Assembly (NCBI RefSeq): GCF_000702305.1
Contig: NZ_JNLC01000010.1
Coordinates: 868,001 to 932,000, forward strand
Source of the DNA: Allobosea sp. 117
GTDB taxonomy: Bacteria; Pseudomonadota; Alphaproteobacteria; Rhizobiales; Xanthobacteraceae
DNA length: 64,000 bases
Direction: 5' to 3'
Under the pieces are notes generated by a model. That model saw only the letters and a program-made list of their open reading frames with translations, made no database searches and was not told the origin of the DNA. Shown in pieces: positions 47,005 through 55,386 of the stretch. Every line of letters starts with the position of its first letter. Positions within the stretch are counted from its first letter, which is position 1. A program made the position numbers and the translations under genes.

Positions 47005-47997
47005 TCACCGCCGCCCGCCGGCGGGGGACAGCCGCACGCCGGGGGCGGGGCGCTCCAGCAGCACCTCGCGGCGGAAGCGCACAAGGCGCGCCGGTCGCCC
47101 GCCGGTCTCCGCCGCCACCTCGCCGGTCTCCTCGACGAGGCGCTGCTGCTCGATCAGCCGGCGGAAGTTCTGCTTGTGCAGCCTCACCCCGGAGAGCGCC
47201 TCCACCGTGCGCTGGAGCTGGCCGAGCGTGAAGCTCGGCGGCATCAGCTCGAACACCACCGGACGGTACTTGATCTTGCCGCGCAACCGCGCGATGGCGA
47301 GCGCCAGCATGCGGCGGTGATCCACCGCCAGCTCGACCCCGGGCAGGAAGGTCGAGGCGCGCTCGCCTTCGAGGCCGCGCTCGCGCAGGCCCTCCGCCAC
47401 CATGCCGGCCTCGTAGAGCAGCTCGTAGCGCTCCAGCACGCGCTCCTCGTCGCGGCTCTGGCCGAGCCCGAAGGCGAGCGAGATGCGCTCCGAACGCATG
47501 CCGCCAAGCGCCGCGCTTGGTGCCGCCGCCGCCCAGGCGCGCAGGCCCGGCTCCAGCACGTCGAGCACGGCCGGGCGCCCCTCGCGCCAGTCCTCCCAGG
47601 GGAAATAGCGGTACCAGCTCTCCCAGCTCGCTTCCGCGTCGCCGGCCGGGCGTGCTTCGCGCACCAGCGCGAGATAGGCGACCGAGAGGGCGCGGGCGGC
47701 CTGCTCGCCGTCAGTCTCGCGGCGGTCGCGGTCGCCGAAAGTGTAGAGCTGCTCGACATGGCCGAGCACCTGGTGGGTCTGCCGCTCCACCCATGTGCGC
47801 AGGCCGGTCTCCAGCGTGCGGTGCCCGCGCTCCAGCGGTCCGGAGGGCAGCGACTCGCGCCCGGCGTGGCGGATGACCAGCACCTTCGGATCGTCGCCCG
47901 TCACCGCGACGATCACCGCGCTCAGCCCGATCGACAGGCTGTCCTCGGCGGCGCCCGGGTCGCTGGAAAGGATGCTGGTCTGCGGTGCGGCGGGCAT
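47005..47997 (-). CDS. NrtR-like regulator (Nudix-type domain plus winged helix)
   Basis: 330 residues. N-terminal Nudix-like domain (about 22-150) in which the catalytic box is degenerate (PLERGHRTLETGLRTWVERQTHQ), so it is a sensor rather than a hydrolase. The C-terminal winged helix (about 245-315) has FTLGQLQRTVEALSG and KQNFRRLIE, typical of NrtR, regulators of NAD metabolism that sense ADP-ribose derivatives. It is divergent from an aldo/keto reductase gene rather than NAD genes. Confidence 0.8.
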   Translation of the reverse strand: MPAAPQTSILSSDPGAAEDSLSIGLSAVIVAVTGDDPKVLVIRHAGRESLPSGPLERGHRTLETGLRTWVERQTHQVLGHVEQLYTFGDRDRRETDGEQAARALSVAYLALVREARPAGDAEASWESWYRYFPWEDWREGRPAVLDVLEPGLRAWAAAAPSAALGGMRSERISLAFGLGQSRDEERVLERYELLYEAGMVAEGLRERGLEGERASTFLPGVELAVDHRRMLALAIARLRGKIKYRPVVFELMPPSFTLGQLQRTVEALSGVRLHKQNFRRLIEQQRLVEETGEVAAETGGRPARLVRFRREVLLERPAPGVRLSPAGGRR

Positions 47998-48145
47998 GAG
48001 CGGGTCGATGCGGAGCCTTGCGTGGCGGGTTGTTTCCCGGCGGTGATTCCGGCAAATCGCCGGCGCCGCAATCTAGCACGCTTGCGCGCCGCGCGGCGCG
48101 GTGGCATGCCGCCTTCGCACGAACGAGATGGAAAGGCCCTCCAGC

Positions 48146-48985
48146 ATGGCGATCAGGCGCGTGACCCTCCCCGGCGGCGAGAAAGTGCCGCAGCTCGGCA
48201 TTGGCACCTGGATGATGGGCGAGCGCGCGGCCGCCCTGAAGGACGAGACCGAATCGGTGCGCCTCGGCGTCGAGCTCGGCATGAAGCTGGTCGACACCGC
48301 CGAGATGTATGGCGAGGGCAAGTGCGAGAGCTTCCTCGGCAACGCGCTGGAAGGGTTGCGCGACGAGGTGTTCCTGGTCAGCAAGGTCTATCCGCACAAT
48401 GCCAGCCGCGCCGGCGTGATCGCCGCCTGCGAGCGCAGCCTGAAGCGGCTGAAGACCGACCGGCTCGACCTCTATCTCCTGCACTGGCGTGGCGGCGTGC
48501 CGTTCGAGGAGACGGTGATCGGCTTCGAGCACCTGAAGACTCAAGGGAAAATCCGCCACTGGGGCGTCTCCAATCTCGACACTGACGACATGGAGGAGCT
48601 GTGGGAGGTGCCGGGCGGCGATGCCTGCGCGGTCAACCAGGTGCTCTACAACCTGACGCGGCGCGGCCCCGAGTTCGACCTCATTCCCTGGCTGCAGGAG
48701 AACGAGGTGCCGGTGATGGCCTACAGCCCGATCGAGCAGGGCCGCATCCCGACCGGCGGCGCGCTGGCCGCCATCGCGCAGAAGCACGGCGCGACGCCCT
48801 ATCAGGTAGCGCTCGCCTGGGTGCTGCGCTTCCCCGGCAACATCGTCATCCCCAAGGCCTCGAAGCCGGCCCATATGCGCGAGAACCGCGGCGCGGCGGA
48901 CCTCGCGCTCGACGCCGACGACCTCGCCGTTCTCGATGCGGCGTTCCCGCCGCCCACCCGCAAGCGCTCGCTGGAGATGCTGTGA
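48146..48985 (+). CDS. Aldo/keto reductase
   Basis: 279 residues. LGIGTWMMGERAA, the catalytic region DTAEMYGEGKCE (Asp and Tyr), LYLLHWRGGVPFEETV and the C-terminal NADPH site PKASKPAHMREN are visible. Reduces an aldehyde or ketone with NADPH. Start at 48146 chosen with AAAGG upstream; an ATG at 48128 is possible. Divergent from the NrtR-like gene. Confidence 0.9.
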   Translation: MAIRRVTLPGGEKVPQLGIGTWMMGERAAALKDETESVRLGVELGMKLVDTAEMYGEGKCESFLGNALEGLRDEVFLVSKVYPHNASRAGVIAACERSLKRLKTDRLDLYLLHWRGGVPFEETVIGFEHLKTQGKIRHWGVSNLDTDDMEELWEVPGGDACAVNQVLYNLTRRGPEFDLIPWLQENEVPVMAYSPIEQGRIPTGGALAAIAQKHGATPYQVALAWVLRFPGNIVIPKASKPAHMRENRGAADLALDADDLAVLDAAFPPPTRKRSLEML

Positions 48986-49007
48986 ACCGCGCCGCCGCTC
49001 GGACCGC

Positions 49008-49889
49008 TCAGGCGGCCGGGCAGCGGGCCGTCCGGCGCGGCACGTCGGCGATCAGGTAGGCCGCAACGGCGGCGACCACCAGGGCGCCGCCGAGGAGCGC
49101 AGATCCCCCGGCCTGTTCGTCGAAGGCGAGCCAAACCCAGAGCGGCGACAGCACCACGTCGAGAAGCATCAGAAGGCCGGTCTCGCCCGAGCGTAAGCTG
49201 CGCCCGCCCATCAGTGTCAGCACGTTGGCGAGGCCGGAAGTGAGGACGCCCAGCAGGGCGCAGATCAGCAGAGAATCCCTTGAGGGCAGGCCGATGGGGG
49301 CGAGTGGCAGGGCGATGAGCGCCGCACCGGCCGCCGAGACGAGGCTCAACAAAGTGAGATCGAGCGTGGGGTGCTTCTTCGCCTGCACCAGCAGCCCGGC
49401 CCAGCTCGCCGTCATGAAAAACGAGACGGCGATGCCGGCGATATCCGTCGCCGAGATCGCGGCGCCGGCCGTGATGACGATGCCGGTGGTCGCCAGCGCG
49501 GCCGCGGCGCCGAAGCGCCGGCTCAGCGGCTCGCGCAGTACGACGAGGCCCATGGCGGCGGTGACGAAGGGCAGCGCGGCATAGATGGTCATGACCGTCG
49601 CGACCGAGGTGAGCTGGAGGGCGCCGATATAGGAGACGTTGCCGGCGATCGCGAGCCCGACGGTGAGGAGGCCCGCCTTCGAGAAGGTGGCACGAATGCT
49701 CTCCGCCCTGTTGCGGCTGGCGATCAGCCAGAACGGTCCGAGAGCCAGCGCAGTGAACAGCGAGCGCCAGAGGACGATCGACCAGGAATCGAGCGCGGCC
49801 ATCCGGACGAGAAGGCCGACGGAGCTCCACAGCAGTGTGGCGAAAAGCACGAAGACGAGGCCGGCCGAACGCGTGCGCATGATGGACAT
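49008..49889 (-). CDS. EamA-family (DMT) transporter, probable metabolite exporter
   Basis: 293 residues with ten hydrophobic helices in two EamA repeats (LFATLLWSSVGLLVRMA at the start of repeat one; FFMTASWAGLLVQAKK in repeat two). These proteins export amino acids or other small metabolites. GAGGCAGCC precedes the ATG at 49889. It is divergent from a TetR gene, its likely repressor. Confidence 0.88.
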   Translation of the reverse strand: MSIMRTRSAGLVFVLFATLLWSSVGLLVRMAALDSWSIVLWRSLFTALALGPFWLIASRNRAESIRATFSKAGLLTVGLAIAGNVSYIGALQLTSVATVMTIYAALPFVTAAMGLVVLREPLSRRFGAAAALATTGIVITAGAAISATDIAGIAVSFFMTASWAGLLVQAKKHPTLDLTLLSLVSAAGAALIALPLAPIGLPSRDSLLICALLGVLTSGLANVLTLMGGRSLRSGETGLLMLLDVVLSPLWVWLAFDEQAGGSALLGGALVVAAVAAYLIADVPRRTARCPAA

Positions 49890-49932
49890 GGCTGCCTCAC
49901 TGTGTTCCGATTTCAACATATGTAGATTGGAG

Positions 49933-49947
49933 TAGACCGGTCGTCTA
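49933..49947. promoter_or_regulatory. TetR-type operator (TAGAC-N5-GTCTA)
   Basis: A perfect 5-5-5 palindrome, within AGTAGACCGGTCGTCTAGT, in the 60-bp divergent region. It resembles operators of LmrA/AcuR-like TetR proteins and ends two bases before the tetR-type gene's ATG, so it should control both genes. Confidence 0.65.
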
Positions 49948-49949
49948 GT

Positions 49950-50555
49950 ATGAATGGCAAGATCTCCACGCGCGACAGGATCGTCGCGGCCGGCAGGAAG
50001 GCGATGCTGGAACAGGGCTATGAAGGCACCGGTATCGGCCCGCTGCTGGCATCGGTCGCGGTGCCCAAGGGATCCTTCTACCACTTCTTCGCCAGCAAGG
50101 AGGATTTCGCCGCCGCAGTACTCGCCGCCTATGCTGACCAGTATCGTCAGCAGCGGCAGGAGCTGTTCGCCGACGCCGGCCTGAGCCCGATGGCGCGGAT
50201 CGAGCGCCATCTCGTGCAGCTCGAGCGGGACACGACGTCGGAGGCGAACGCGGCCGGATGTCTCTACGGCGTTCTCGCCCAGGCGGCGCCCGGCCTCGGT
50301 GCCGAGCTGCGCGGCCGGCTGAATGAGGTTTTCGCGGCATGGGAGCAAGATCTGGCCGCGCTCATCGTCGAGGCCCAGCGTGCGGGCGAGGTCGACGCCG
50401 CGCTCGATCCGGTGGAAACCGCCGCCCATGTGATCGACGGCTATGAGGGTGCGGTCATCCGGGCGCGCGCCGGTGACGAGCCGGCGGCCTTCGCCCGCTT
50501 CCGCAAGTTCACGCTGGCCATGCTCAAGCGCGCCACCGGTGCGGAGCCTCGCTGA
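49950..50555 (+). CDS. TetR-family transcriptional regulator (LmrA/AcuR-like)
   Basis: 201 residues. Helix-turn-helix at about 8-50 (TRDRIVAAGRKAMLEQGYEG, VPKGSFYHFFASKEDFA) and a C-terminal ligand domain with AAGCLYGVLAQ, where a Cys near residue 96 is a feature of the AcuR/YxaF group. Divergent from the EamA gene. The start codon lies directly after the operator with no ribosome site, so the mRNA may be leaderless. Confidence 0.88.
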   Translation: MNGKISTRDRIVAAGRKAMLEQGYEGTGIGPLLASVAVPKGSFYHFFASKEDFAAAVLAAYADQYRQQRQELFADAGLSPMARIERHLVQLERDTTSEANAAGCLYGVLAQAAPGLGAELRGRLNEVFAAWEQDLAALIVEAQRAGEVDAALDPVETAAHVIDGYEGAVIRARAGDEPAAFARFRKFTLAMLKRATGAEPR

Positions 50556-50657
50556 GCGCGTGTGAGTATAACCCTATCGACAGGCGGCCGTCCTGACCCG
50601 ATAAGGCGCTGCGGCGGATATCCGCCGCCTGCCTCTTCCTGCCGCCGGACGCCCCCC

Positions 50658-51362
50658 GTGCCCAATGCCTCGCTGATATCCCTCGATCGCGTCACCCTCA
50701 GGCGGGGCGGGCGCGTCGTGCTCGACGGCATCTCGCTCACCTTCACCGAGCCGCGCATCGGCCTGATCGGCAATAACGGCTCGGGCAAGAGCTCGCTGGT
50801 GCGCCTGCTGAACGGCCTGCTCGCCGCCGACGAGGGGCGCGTCGTGGTGCACGGGCTCGACGCGCGCGAGAAGGCCGCCGAGCTGCCGCGCAAGGTCGGC
50901 TTCATCTTCCAGAACCCCGACCACCAGATCATCTTCCCGACGGTTGTCGAGGAAATCGCCTTCAGCCTCGAACAGGCCGGCCGCACCCGCCGCGAGGCCG
51001 CCGGCGAGGCCAAGGCGGCGCTCGCCCGCTTCGACCGCGAGAGCTGGGCCGACCGGCCCGTTCACGCGCTCTCCGAGGGCGAGAAGCAGCTTCTGTGCAT
51101 CATCGCCGTGCTGGTGATGGAGCCGGCGGTGATCGTGCTCGACGAGCCCTTCTCCAGCCTCGATCTGCCGACCCGGCGCCGGCTGGAACGCCTCATCGCG
51201 GGCCTGCCGCAGCAGGTGCTCATGATCGCCCACGAGCTCGACGCCTTCGACCTCTATGATCGCGTCGTCTGGCTGCATGAGGGCCGCGTGCGGATGGACG
51301 GCCCGCCGGTCGAGGTGGTGAGCGCCTATCGGGACATGGTCGAGGCGGAGGCGGGCGGATGA
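50658..51362 (+). CDS. bioM: Biotin ECF transporter ATPase
   Basis: 234 residues. Walker A GNNGSGKSS, Q-loop FQNPDHQIIFPT, signature ALSEGEKQL and Walker B VIVLDEPFSSLD are intact. It energises biotin uptake with BioN and BioY. I chose the GTG at 50658 (VPNASLISLDRV) because the ATP-binding fold starts there; a frame continues upstream to 50562. It overlaps bioN by 4 bp. No canonical BioR box is visible in the 102 bp before it. Confidence 0.92.
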   Translation: MPNASLISLDRVTLRRGGRVVLDGISLTFTEPRIGLIGNNGSGKSSLVRLLNGLLAADEGRVVVHGLDAREKAAELPRKVGFIFQNPDHQIIFPTVVEEIAFSLEQAGRTRREAAGEAKAALARFDRESWADRPVHALSEGEKQLLCIIAVLVMEPAVIVLDEPFSSLDLPTRRRLERLIAGLPQQVLMIAHELDAFDLYDRVVWLHEGRVRMDGPPVEVVSAYRDMVEAEAGG

Positions 51363-51970
51363 TCTCGCTCTACCTCGCCGAGCGAACCTGGCTGCATGGC
51401 GTCCCGGCGGGGTGGAAGCTGCTGGCCCTCGCCCTCATCAGCCTCGCCGTCACGCCCTTCGACAGCCTGCCCTTGATGGCCGGCCTCGTCGCGGCGACGC
51501 TCGCCCTCTATGCCTCGCTCGGCCGCGCCGCATTCGCGCAGGTGGCATTGCTCAGGCCGATGTGGCCGCTCTTCGCCATCCTGATCGCCCTGCACTGGTG
51601 GAACGGCGACATCCTGCTCGGCCTCGTCGTGAGCTTGCGCATCGTCGCGATGATCCTCATCGCCAATGCGGTGACCATGACCACCCGCATGGACGCGATG
51701 ATGGACGTCATCGAGCCCGCTTTGCGCCCGCTCGGCTGGTTTGGCATACCGCCGCGCAGCGTCGCGCTCGCCGTGGCGATGATGATCCGCTTCGTGCCGC
51801 TGCTCTTCGCCCTGTGGGAGGCGCTGAACGAGAGCTGGCGCGCCCGCACCGGCAAGCGGGGCGGCTGGCGTCTTCTCGCGCCCTTCTGTATCCAGACGCT
51901 GCGCCTGTCGCACCACACCGCCGAGGCGCTGGCCGCGCGAGGCGGGGTATTCCGGGGAGAACGCCGATGA
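51359..51970 (+). CDS. bioN: Biotin ECF transporter transmembrane protein (EcfT type)
   Basis: 203 residues with about five hydrophobic helices and the cytosolic coupling region, including SWRARTG and ALAARGG (the Ala-Arg-Gly motif of EcfT). Links the ATPase to the BioY substrate component. Overlaps bioM and bioY by 4 bp each. Confidence 0.9.
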   Translation: MISLYLAERTWLHGVPAGWKLLALALISLAVTPFDSLPLMAGLVAATLALYASLGRAAFAQVALLRPMWPLFAILIALHWWNGDILLGLVVSLRIVAMILIANAVTMTTRMDAMMDVIEPALRPLGWFGIPPRSVALAVAMMIRFVPLLFALWEALNESWRARTGKRGGWRLLAPFCIQTLRLSHHTAEALAARGGVFRGERR

Positions 51971-52524
51971 AGGACCGCACGCTCGTCCAGATCGCCCTCT
52001 ACGCCGCCATCATCGCGGTGCTCGGGCTGCTGCCGAGATTCGACATTCCGCTCGCCGGCGGCGTGCCGATCACCGCGCAGAGCATGGGCATCATGCTGGC
52101 GGGGGTTATGCTCGGCGCCTGGCGCGGGGCGCTGGCGGTCACGCTGTTCCTGTTCGTGGTGGCGCTCGGCGCGCCGCTGCTGGCCGGCGGACGCGGCGGG
52201 CTCGGCGTGTTCTTCGGCCCCTCGGTCGGCTTCCTGCTCGGCTATCCGGTCGCCGCTTTCGCCGCCGGCCTGATCATGCAGCGCTTCCGCAACCAGCCGG
52301 TGCTCCCGGTGGCGCTCATCGCGGCGGTGATCGGCGGCATCGTGGTGCTCTACCCGCTCGGCATCATCGGCATGTCGACGCTCGGCAGCCTCTCGCCGCT
52401 CGACGCCGCCAAGGCGTGCCTGATCTTCATTCCGGGCGACACCATCAAGGCCGTGCTGGTCGCCCTGGTCGCCCAGACGGTGGCGCGCGGCTATCCCGAG
52501 GCGCTGATCTCGCGCGGGGCGTGA
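51967..52524 (+). CDS. bioY: Biotin transporter substrate-binding membrane component
   Basis: 185 residues, six hydrophobic helices. GVPITAQSMGIMLAGVMLG and GLGVFFGPSVGFLLGYPVAAF are the BioY family motifs; a C-terminal FIPGDTIKAVLVALVA follows. Binds biotin in the membrane. In this genome the imported biotin would serve PccA among others. Followed by an intergenic repeat and an acyl-CoA ligase. Confidence 0.95.
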   Translation: MKDRTLVQIALYAAIIAVLGLLPRFDIPLAGGVPITAQSMGIMLAGVMLGAWRGALAVTLFLFVVALGAPLLAGGRGGLGVFFGPSVGFLLGYPVAAFAAGLIMQRFRNQPVLPVALIAAVIGGIVVLYPLGIIGMSTLGSLSPLDAAKACLIFIPGDTIKAVLVALVAQTVARGYPEALISRGA

Positions 52525-52552
52525 GGGAAAGCGTGCCTCCCGCCCCGCGCGC

Positions 52553-52662
52553 CGTCATCCCGAGGTGCTCGACCGCAGGGCGAGCTTTGAGCGATGCTCG
52601 TCTTGCCGCGCAGGGGAACCATCCTTCGAGGCCCGGCTGTCGCCGGGCACCTCAGGATGACG
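52553..52662. repeat. Intergenic palindromic repeat (cgtcatcctgagg family, second copy)
   Basis: CGTCATCCCGAGG at one end and CCTCAGGATGACG at the other, with CATCCTTCGAGGCCCGG inside, as in the copy at 16344-16451. It separates bioY from the ligase. Confidence 0.7.
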
Positions 52663-52678
52663 TGGTGTGGGCTAGGTC

Positions 52679-54124
52679 GTGAGCCCCTCGGCGTCCTCCA
52701 CCTGCACCATCGGCGACCGGCTGGCGGCCTTCGCGGCCGTGGCGCCGGGGCGGGTGGCGCTCGTCTGCGACGACGAGGCGATGGACCGCGCGAGCTTCGC
52801 CGGCGCCGTCGCCCGGCTGGCGAGTGAGATCGCCGCGCGCGTGCCGCAGGGCGCCGGGGTGGCGCTCGACCTGCCGAACAGTCCTGAACTGGTCGCCGCC
52901 TTCTTCGCCTGCGCCGTCTCGGGCCGGCAGGGGCTGGTCTATGATCCCGGCTGGCCGACGCCCTATCGCGCCGCCATCGACGCCGCGCTCCGGCCTCCGC
53001 TGACGCTGGACGAGGGCACCGACTGGCTCGCCGCCGCGCTCGCCTCGGGCGAACCGCCACCGGCCTTCCCGCAGCCGCCCGCGCCGGAGGCACCCTTCTA
53101 TGTCGGCTTCACCTCCGGCTCGACCGGCCTGCCCAAAGGCTACCGGCGCGGCCATCGCTCCTGGATCGAGAGCTTCGAGGTCAGTGCCGTCGAGTTCGGC
53201 CTCACCGAGGACGACCGCATCCTGGCGCCGGGCGGGCTCGCCGCCTCGCTGCATCTCTACGGCATCGTCCACGCGCTGCATGTCGGGGCACAGGCTCTGA
53301 TGATGCGCCGCTTCCACCCGCGCCGCGCGCTCGACCTGATCGAGGCGCGCGAGGTGACCGCGCTTTACGCGACACCGACGCAGCTTCAGATGCTGATCGA
53401 GGCGGCGGGCGGGCGCACCTGCCCGAGCCTTCGCGTCCTCATGATCTCCGGCGCCAAATGGCGGCCCGAGACGCGCGCGGCCACCGAAGGGCTGTTCCCC
53501 AATGCCGAGATCGCCGAATTCTACGGCGCCTCCGAGCTCTCCTTCGTCACCATAGGGCGCCCTCGCGACGGCGTGCCGGAGGGCTCGGTCGGCCGCGCCG
53601 CCCATGGCGTGCGCCTCTCCATCCGCGACGGCGCGGGCCGCGCGCTGCCCACCGGCGAGGTTGGCGCCATCTGGGTGGAGAGCGCCATGCTGTTCGACGA
53701 TTATGCCTGCGGCGGCGGCGAGGAGATTCGCCGCGAGGGCAATCGTATGACCGTCGGCGACCATGGCGCGCTGGACGCCTCCGGTTTCCTCACCCTCCAC
53801 GGCCGCGAGAAGCGCATGCTCGTCACCGCCGGGCTCAACGTCTATCCCGAGGAGGTCGAGGCCGTGCTGGCCCGTCTTCCGGGCATCGACGAGGCCGCCG
53901 TGTTCGGTCTGCCGGACCCGCTGCGCGGCGTCGAGCTGGTCGCCGTGCTGCGGATGGATAGCGTGGCGGACGAGGCGGCACTGCGCGCCGCCTGCCGCGC
54001 GCATCTGCCCGCCGCCAAGGTGCCGCGCCGCTTCCTGTCGCTTTCCGAATGGCCGCGCACCGCCGGCGGCAAGGCCGATCTCGGCGCGCTGCGCGCAATC
54101 GCTGAGGAAAGGCTCAAGGCATGA
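52679..54124 (+). CDS. AMP-forming acyl-CoA synthetase/ligase (YhfT-like)
   Basis: 481 residues of the ANL family. The P-loop is FTSGSTGLPKGYRRG at about 141-155; EFYGASELSF is the adenine motif; GDHGALDASGFLTLHGR and KVPRR...GKAD the C-terminal domain with the catalytic Lys. It activates an acid to an acyl-CoA. Start is the GTG at 52679. It overlaps the thiolase by 4 bp. The link with bioY recalls the Bacillus yhfU-yhfT-yhfS operon, whose ligase role in biotin metabolism is still open. Confidence 0.85.
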   Translation: MSPSASSTCTIGDRLAAFAAVAPGRVALVCDDEAMDRASFAGAVARLASEIAARVPQGAGVALDLPNSPELVAAFFACAVSGRQGLVYDPGWPTPYRAAIDAALRPPLTLDEGTDWLAAALASGEPPPAFPQPPAPEAPFYVGFTSGSTGLPKGYRRGHRSWIESFEVSAVEFGLTEDDRILAPGGLAASLHLYGIVHALHVGAQALMMRRFHPRRALDLIEAREVTALYATPTQLQMLIEAAGGRTCPSLRVLMISGAKWRPETRAATEGLFPNAEIAEFYGASELSFVTIGRPRDGVPEGSVGRAAHGVRLSIRDGAGRALPTGEVGAIWVESAMLFDDYACGGGEEIRREGNRMTVGDHGALDASGFLTLHGREKRMLVTAGLNVYPEEVEAVLARLPGIDEAAVFGLPDPLRGVELVAVLRMDSVADEAALRAACRAHLPAAKVPRRFLSLSEWPRTAGGKADLGALRAIAEERLKA

Positions 54125-55266
54125 GCCGGCGCGCTTTCCTCATTGCCGCCCGCCGCACCGCGGTCGCCCCGCGCGGCGGCGCCTTCGCGCGGGTCGACGC
54201 GCACGACCTCGCCGCGCCGGTACTGCGCGCATGCCTCGAAGACGCCGGGCTGACGTCGGATGCCCCGGTCGATCAGGTGATCCTCGGCAATGCGCTGGCC
54301 GCCGGCGGCAATGTCGCCCGGCTCTGTTCGCTGGCCGCCGGCCTGCCCGAGAGCGTGCCGGCGCTGACCGTCGACACGCAGTGCTGCGCCGGCCTCGACG
54401 CCATCCTCCTCGCCGTCCGGCTGGTGGAATCCGGCGCGGCGGAGATCGTGCTCGCCGGCGGCGTCGAGAGCTGGAGCCGCGCTCCGCTGCGCGCCCGCCG
54501 TCCCTTCGCGAAGGACGAGGCGCCGGCCTTCTACGACGTGCCGCCCTTCACACCCTGGCCGGAACGCGACCCCGGCATGACGGAGGCGGTCGCCTGGCTG
54601 GCGCAGGAGCGCGGCATCACCCGCGAGCGGCAGGGCGCTTTCGCGGTCGAGAGCCACGCGAAAGCGCGCGCGGCGCGGGAGAGGGACGCCGCCGAAATCG
54701 TCCTTCTCCCCGAGGCGCCGCTGGAGCACGACGCCTTCACCCGCGAGCTGACGCCGGCGCTCTGCGCCCGCGCGCCGGTGCTCGCCGGGGAAGGGGCGTT
54801 CGCCATAGGCGCGGCGACCGTCGCGGTGGAAGCGGATGCGGCGGCGGTGGTGCTGGTCGCCAGCGAGGCGGCCGCCTTGCGCCTCGCGCCCGGCCGCGCA
54901 CTGGAGGTCCGCGCCGCCGCCTCGGCCGGAGCGGCGCCGGAGCAGCCGGCACTGGCGCTGAGCGCCGCTGTGCGCGGCCTGCTCGCGCGGCAGGACCTCG
55001 ACGTCGCCGCCTTCGCCCGCGTCGAGCTGATGGAGGCCTTCGCCGCGCAGGCGCTCGCCAATGCCGACGAGCTCGGGCTCGACATGGACACGGTGAATGC
55101 CGGCGGCGGCGCGCTGGCGCGCGGCCACCCCATCGGCGCGTCGGGCGCCATCCTCGCGGTGCGGCTGTTCCACGAGCTCCGCGCGCTCGAGCGCGGCGCG
55201 CTCGGCCTCGCCGCCATCGCCGCCGCCGGCGGTCTCGGCGCGGCGCTCGTGCTGCGCCGCAACTGA
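54121..55266 (+). CDS. Thiolase-family protein (acetyl-CoA acetyltransferase-like, YhfS-like)
   Basis: 381 residues. Active Cys in VDTQCCAGLDAILLA, His in GGALARGHPIGASGA; the C-terminal strand that usually carries the second catalytic Cys reads LAAIAAAGGLGAALVLRR, with no Cys (CxGGGxG is AAAGGLGA). That loss suggests an atypical thiolase. Translationally coupled to the ligase; together they would extend or cleave a ligase-activated acid. Confidence 0.83.
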   Translation: MSRRAFLIAARRTAVAPRGGAFARVDAHDLAAPVLRACLEDAGLTSDAPVDQVILGNALAAGGNVARLCSLAAGLPESVPALTVDTQCCAGLDAILLAVRLVESGAAEIVLAGGVESWSRAPLRARRPFAKDEAPAFYDVPPFTPWPERDPGMTEAVAWLAQERGITRERQGAFAVESHAKARAARERDAAEIVLLPEAPLEHDAFTRELTPALCARAPVLAGEGAFAIGAATVAVEADAAAVVLVASEAAALRLAPGRALEVRAAASAGAAPEQPALALSAAVRGLLARQDLDVAAFARVELMEAFAAQALANADELGLDMDTVNAGGGALARGHPIGASGAILAVRLFHELRALERGALGLAAIAAAGGLGAALVLRRN

Positions 55267-55333
55267 GCCGCGGCGCCTGTGCTGCACCGCAGCTAAGCCA
55301 TTGATTGCTCAGTATGCCCGCTGTGGTGCAGAG

Positions 55334-55360
55334 TTCGCTTTCGACTCGGGTTTCATTCGA
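55334..55360. promoter_or_regulatory. Candidate direct repeats of the DeoR/GlpR type
   Basis: TTCGCTTTCG and TTTCATTCG lie in the 120-bp gap before the DeoR-family gene. Repeats of this kind are used by DeoR/GlpR proteins, so autoregulation is possible. Weak by eye. Confidence 0.25.
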
Positions 55361-55386
55361 GCGGGCGAGCGCGTGAATAAGGTCCC

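Noticed and set aside
50556..50657. BioR box upstream of bioM
   Set aside because: No TTATnnATAA-type palindrome is present; the nearest AT-rich bases (gagtataaccctatc) do not match.
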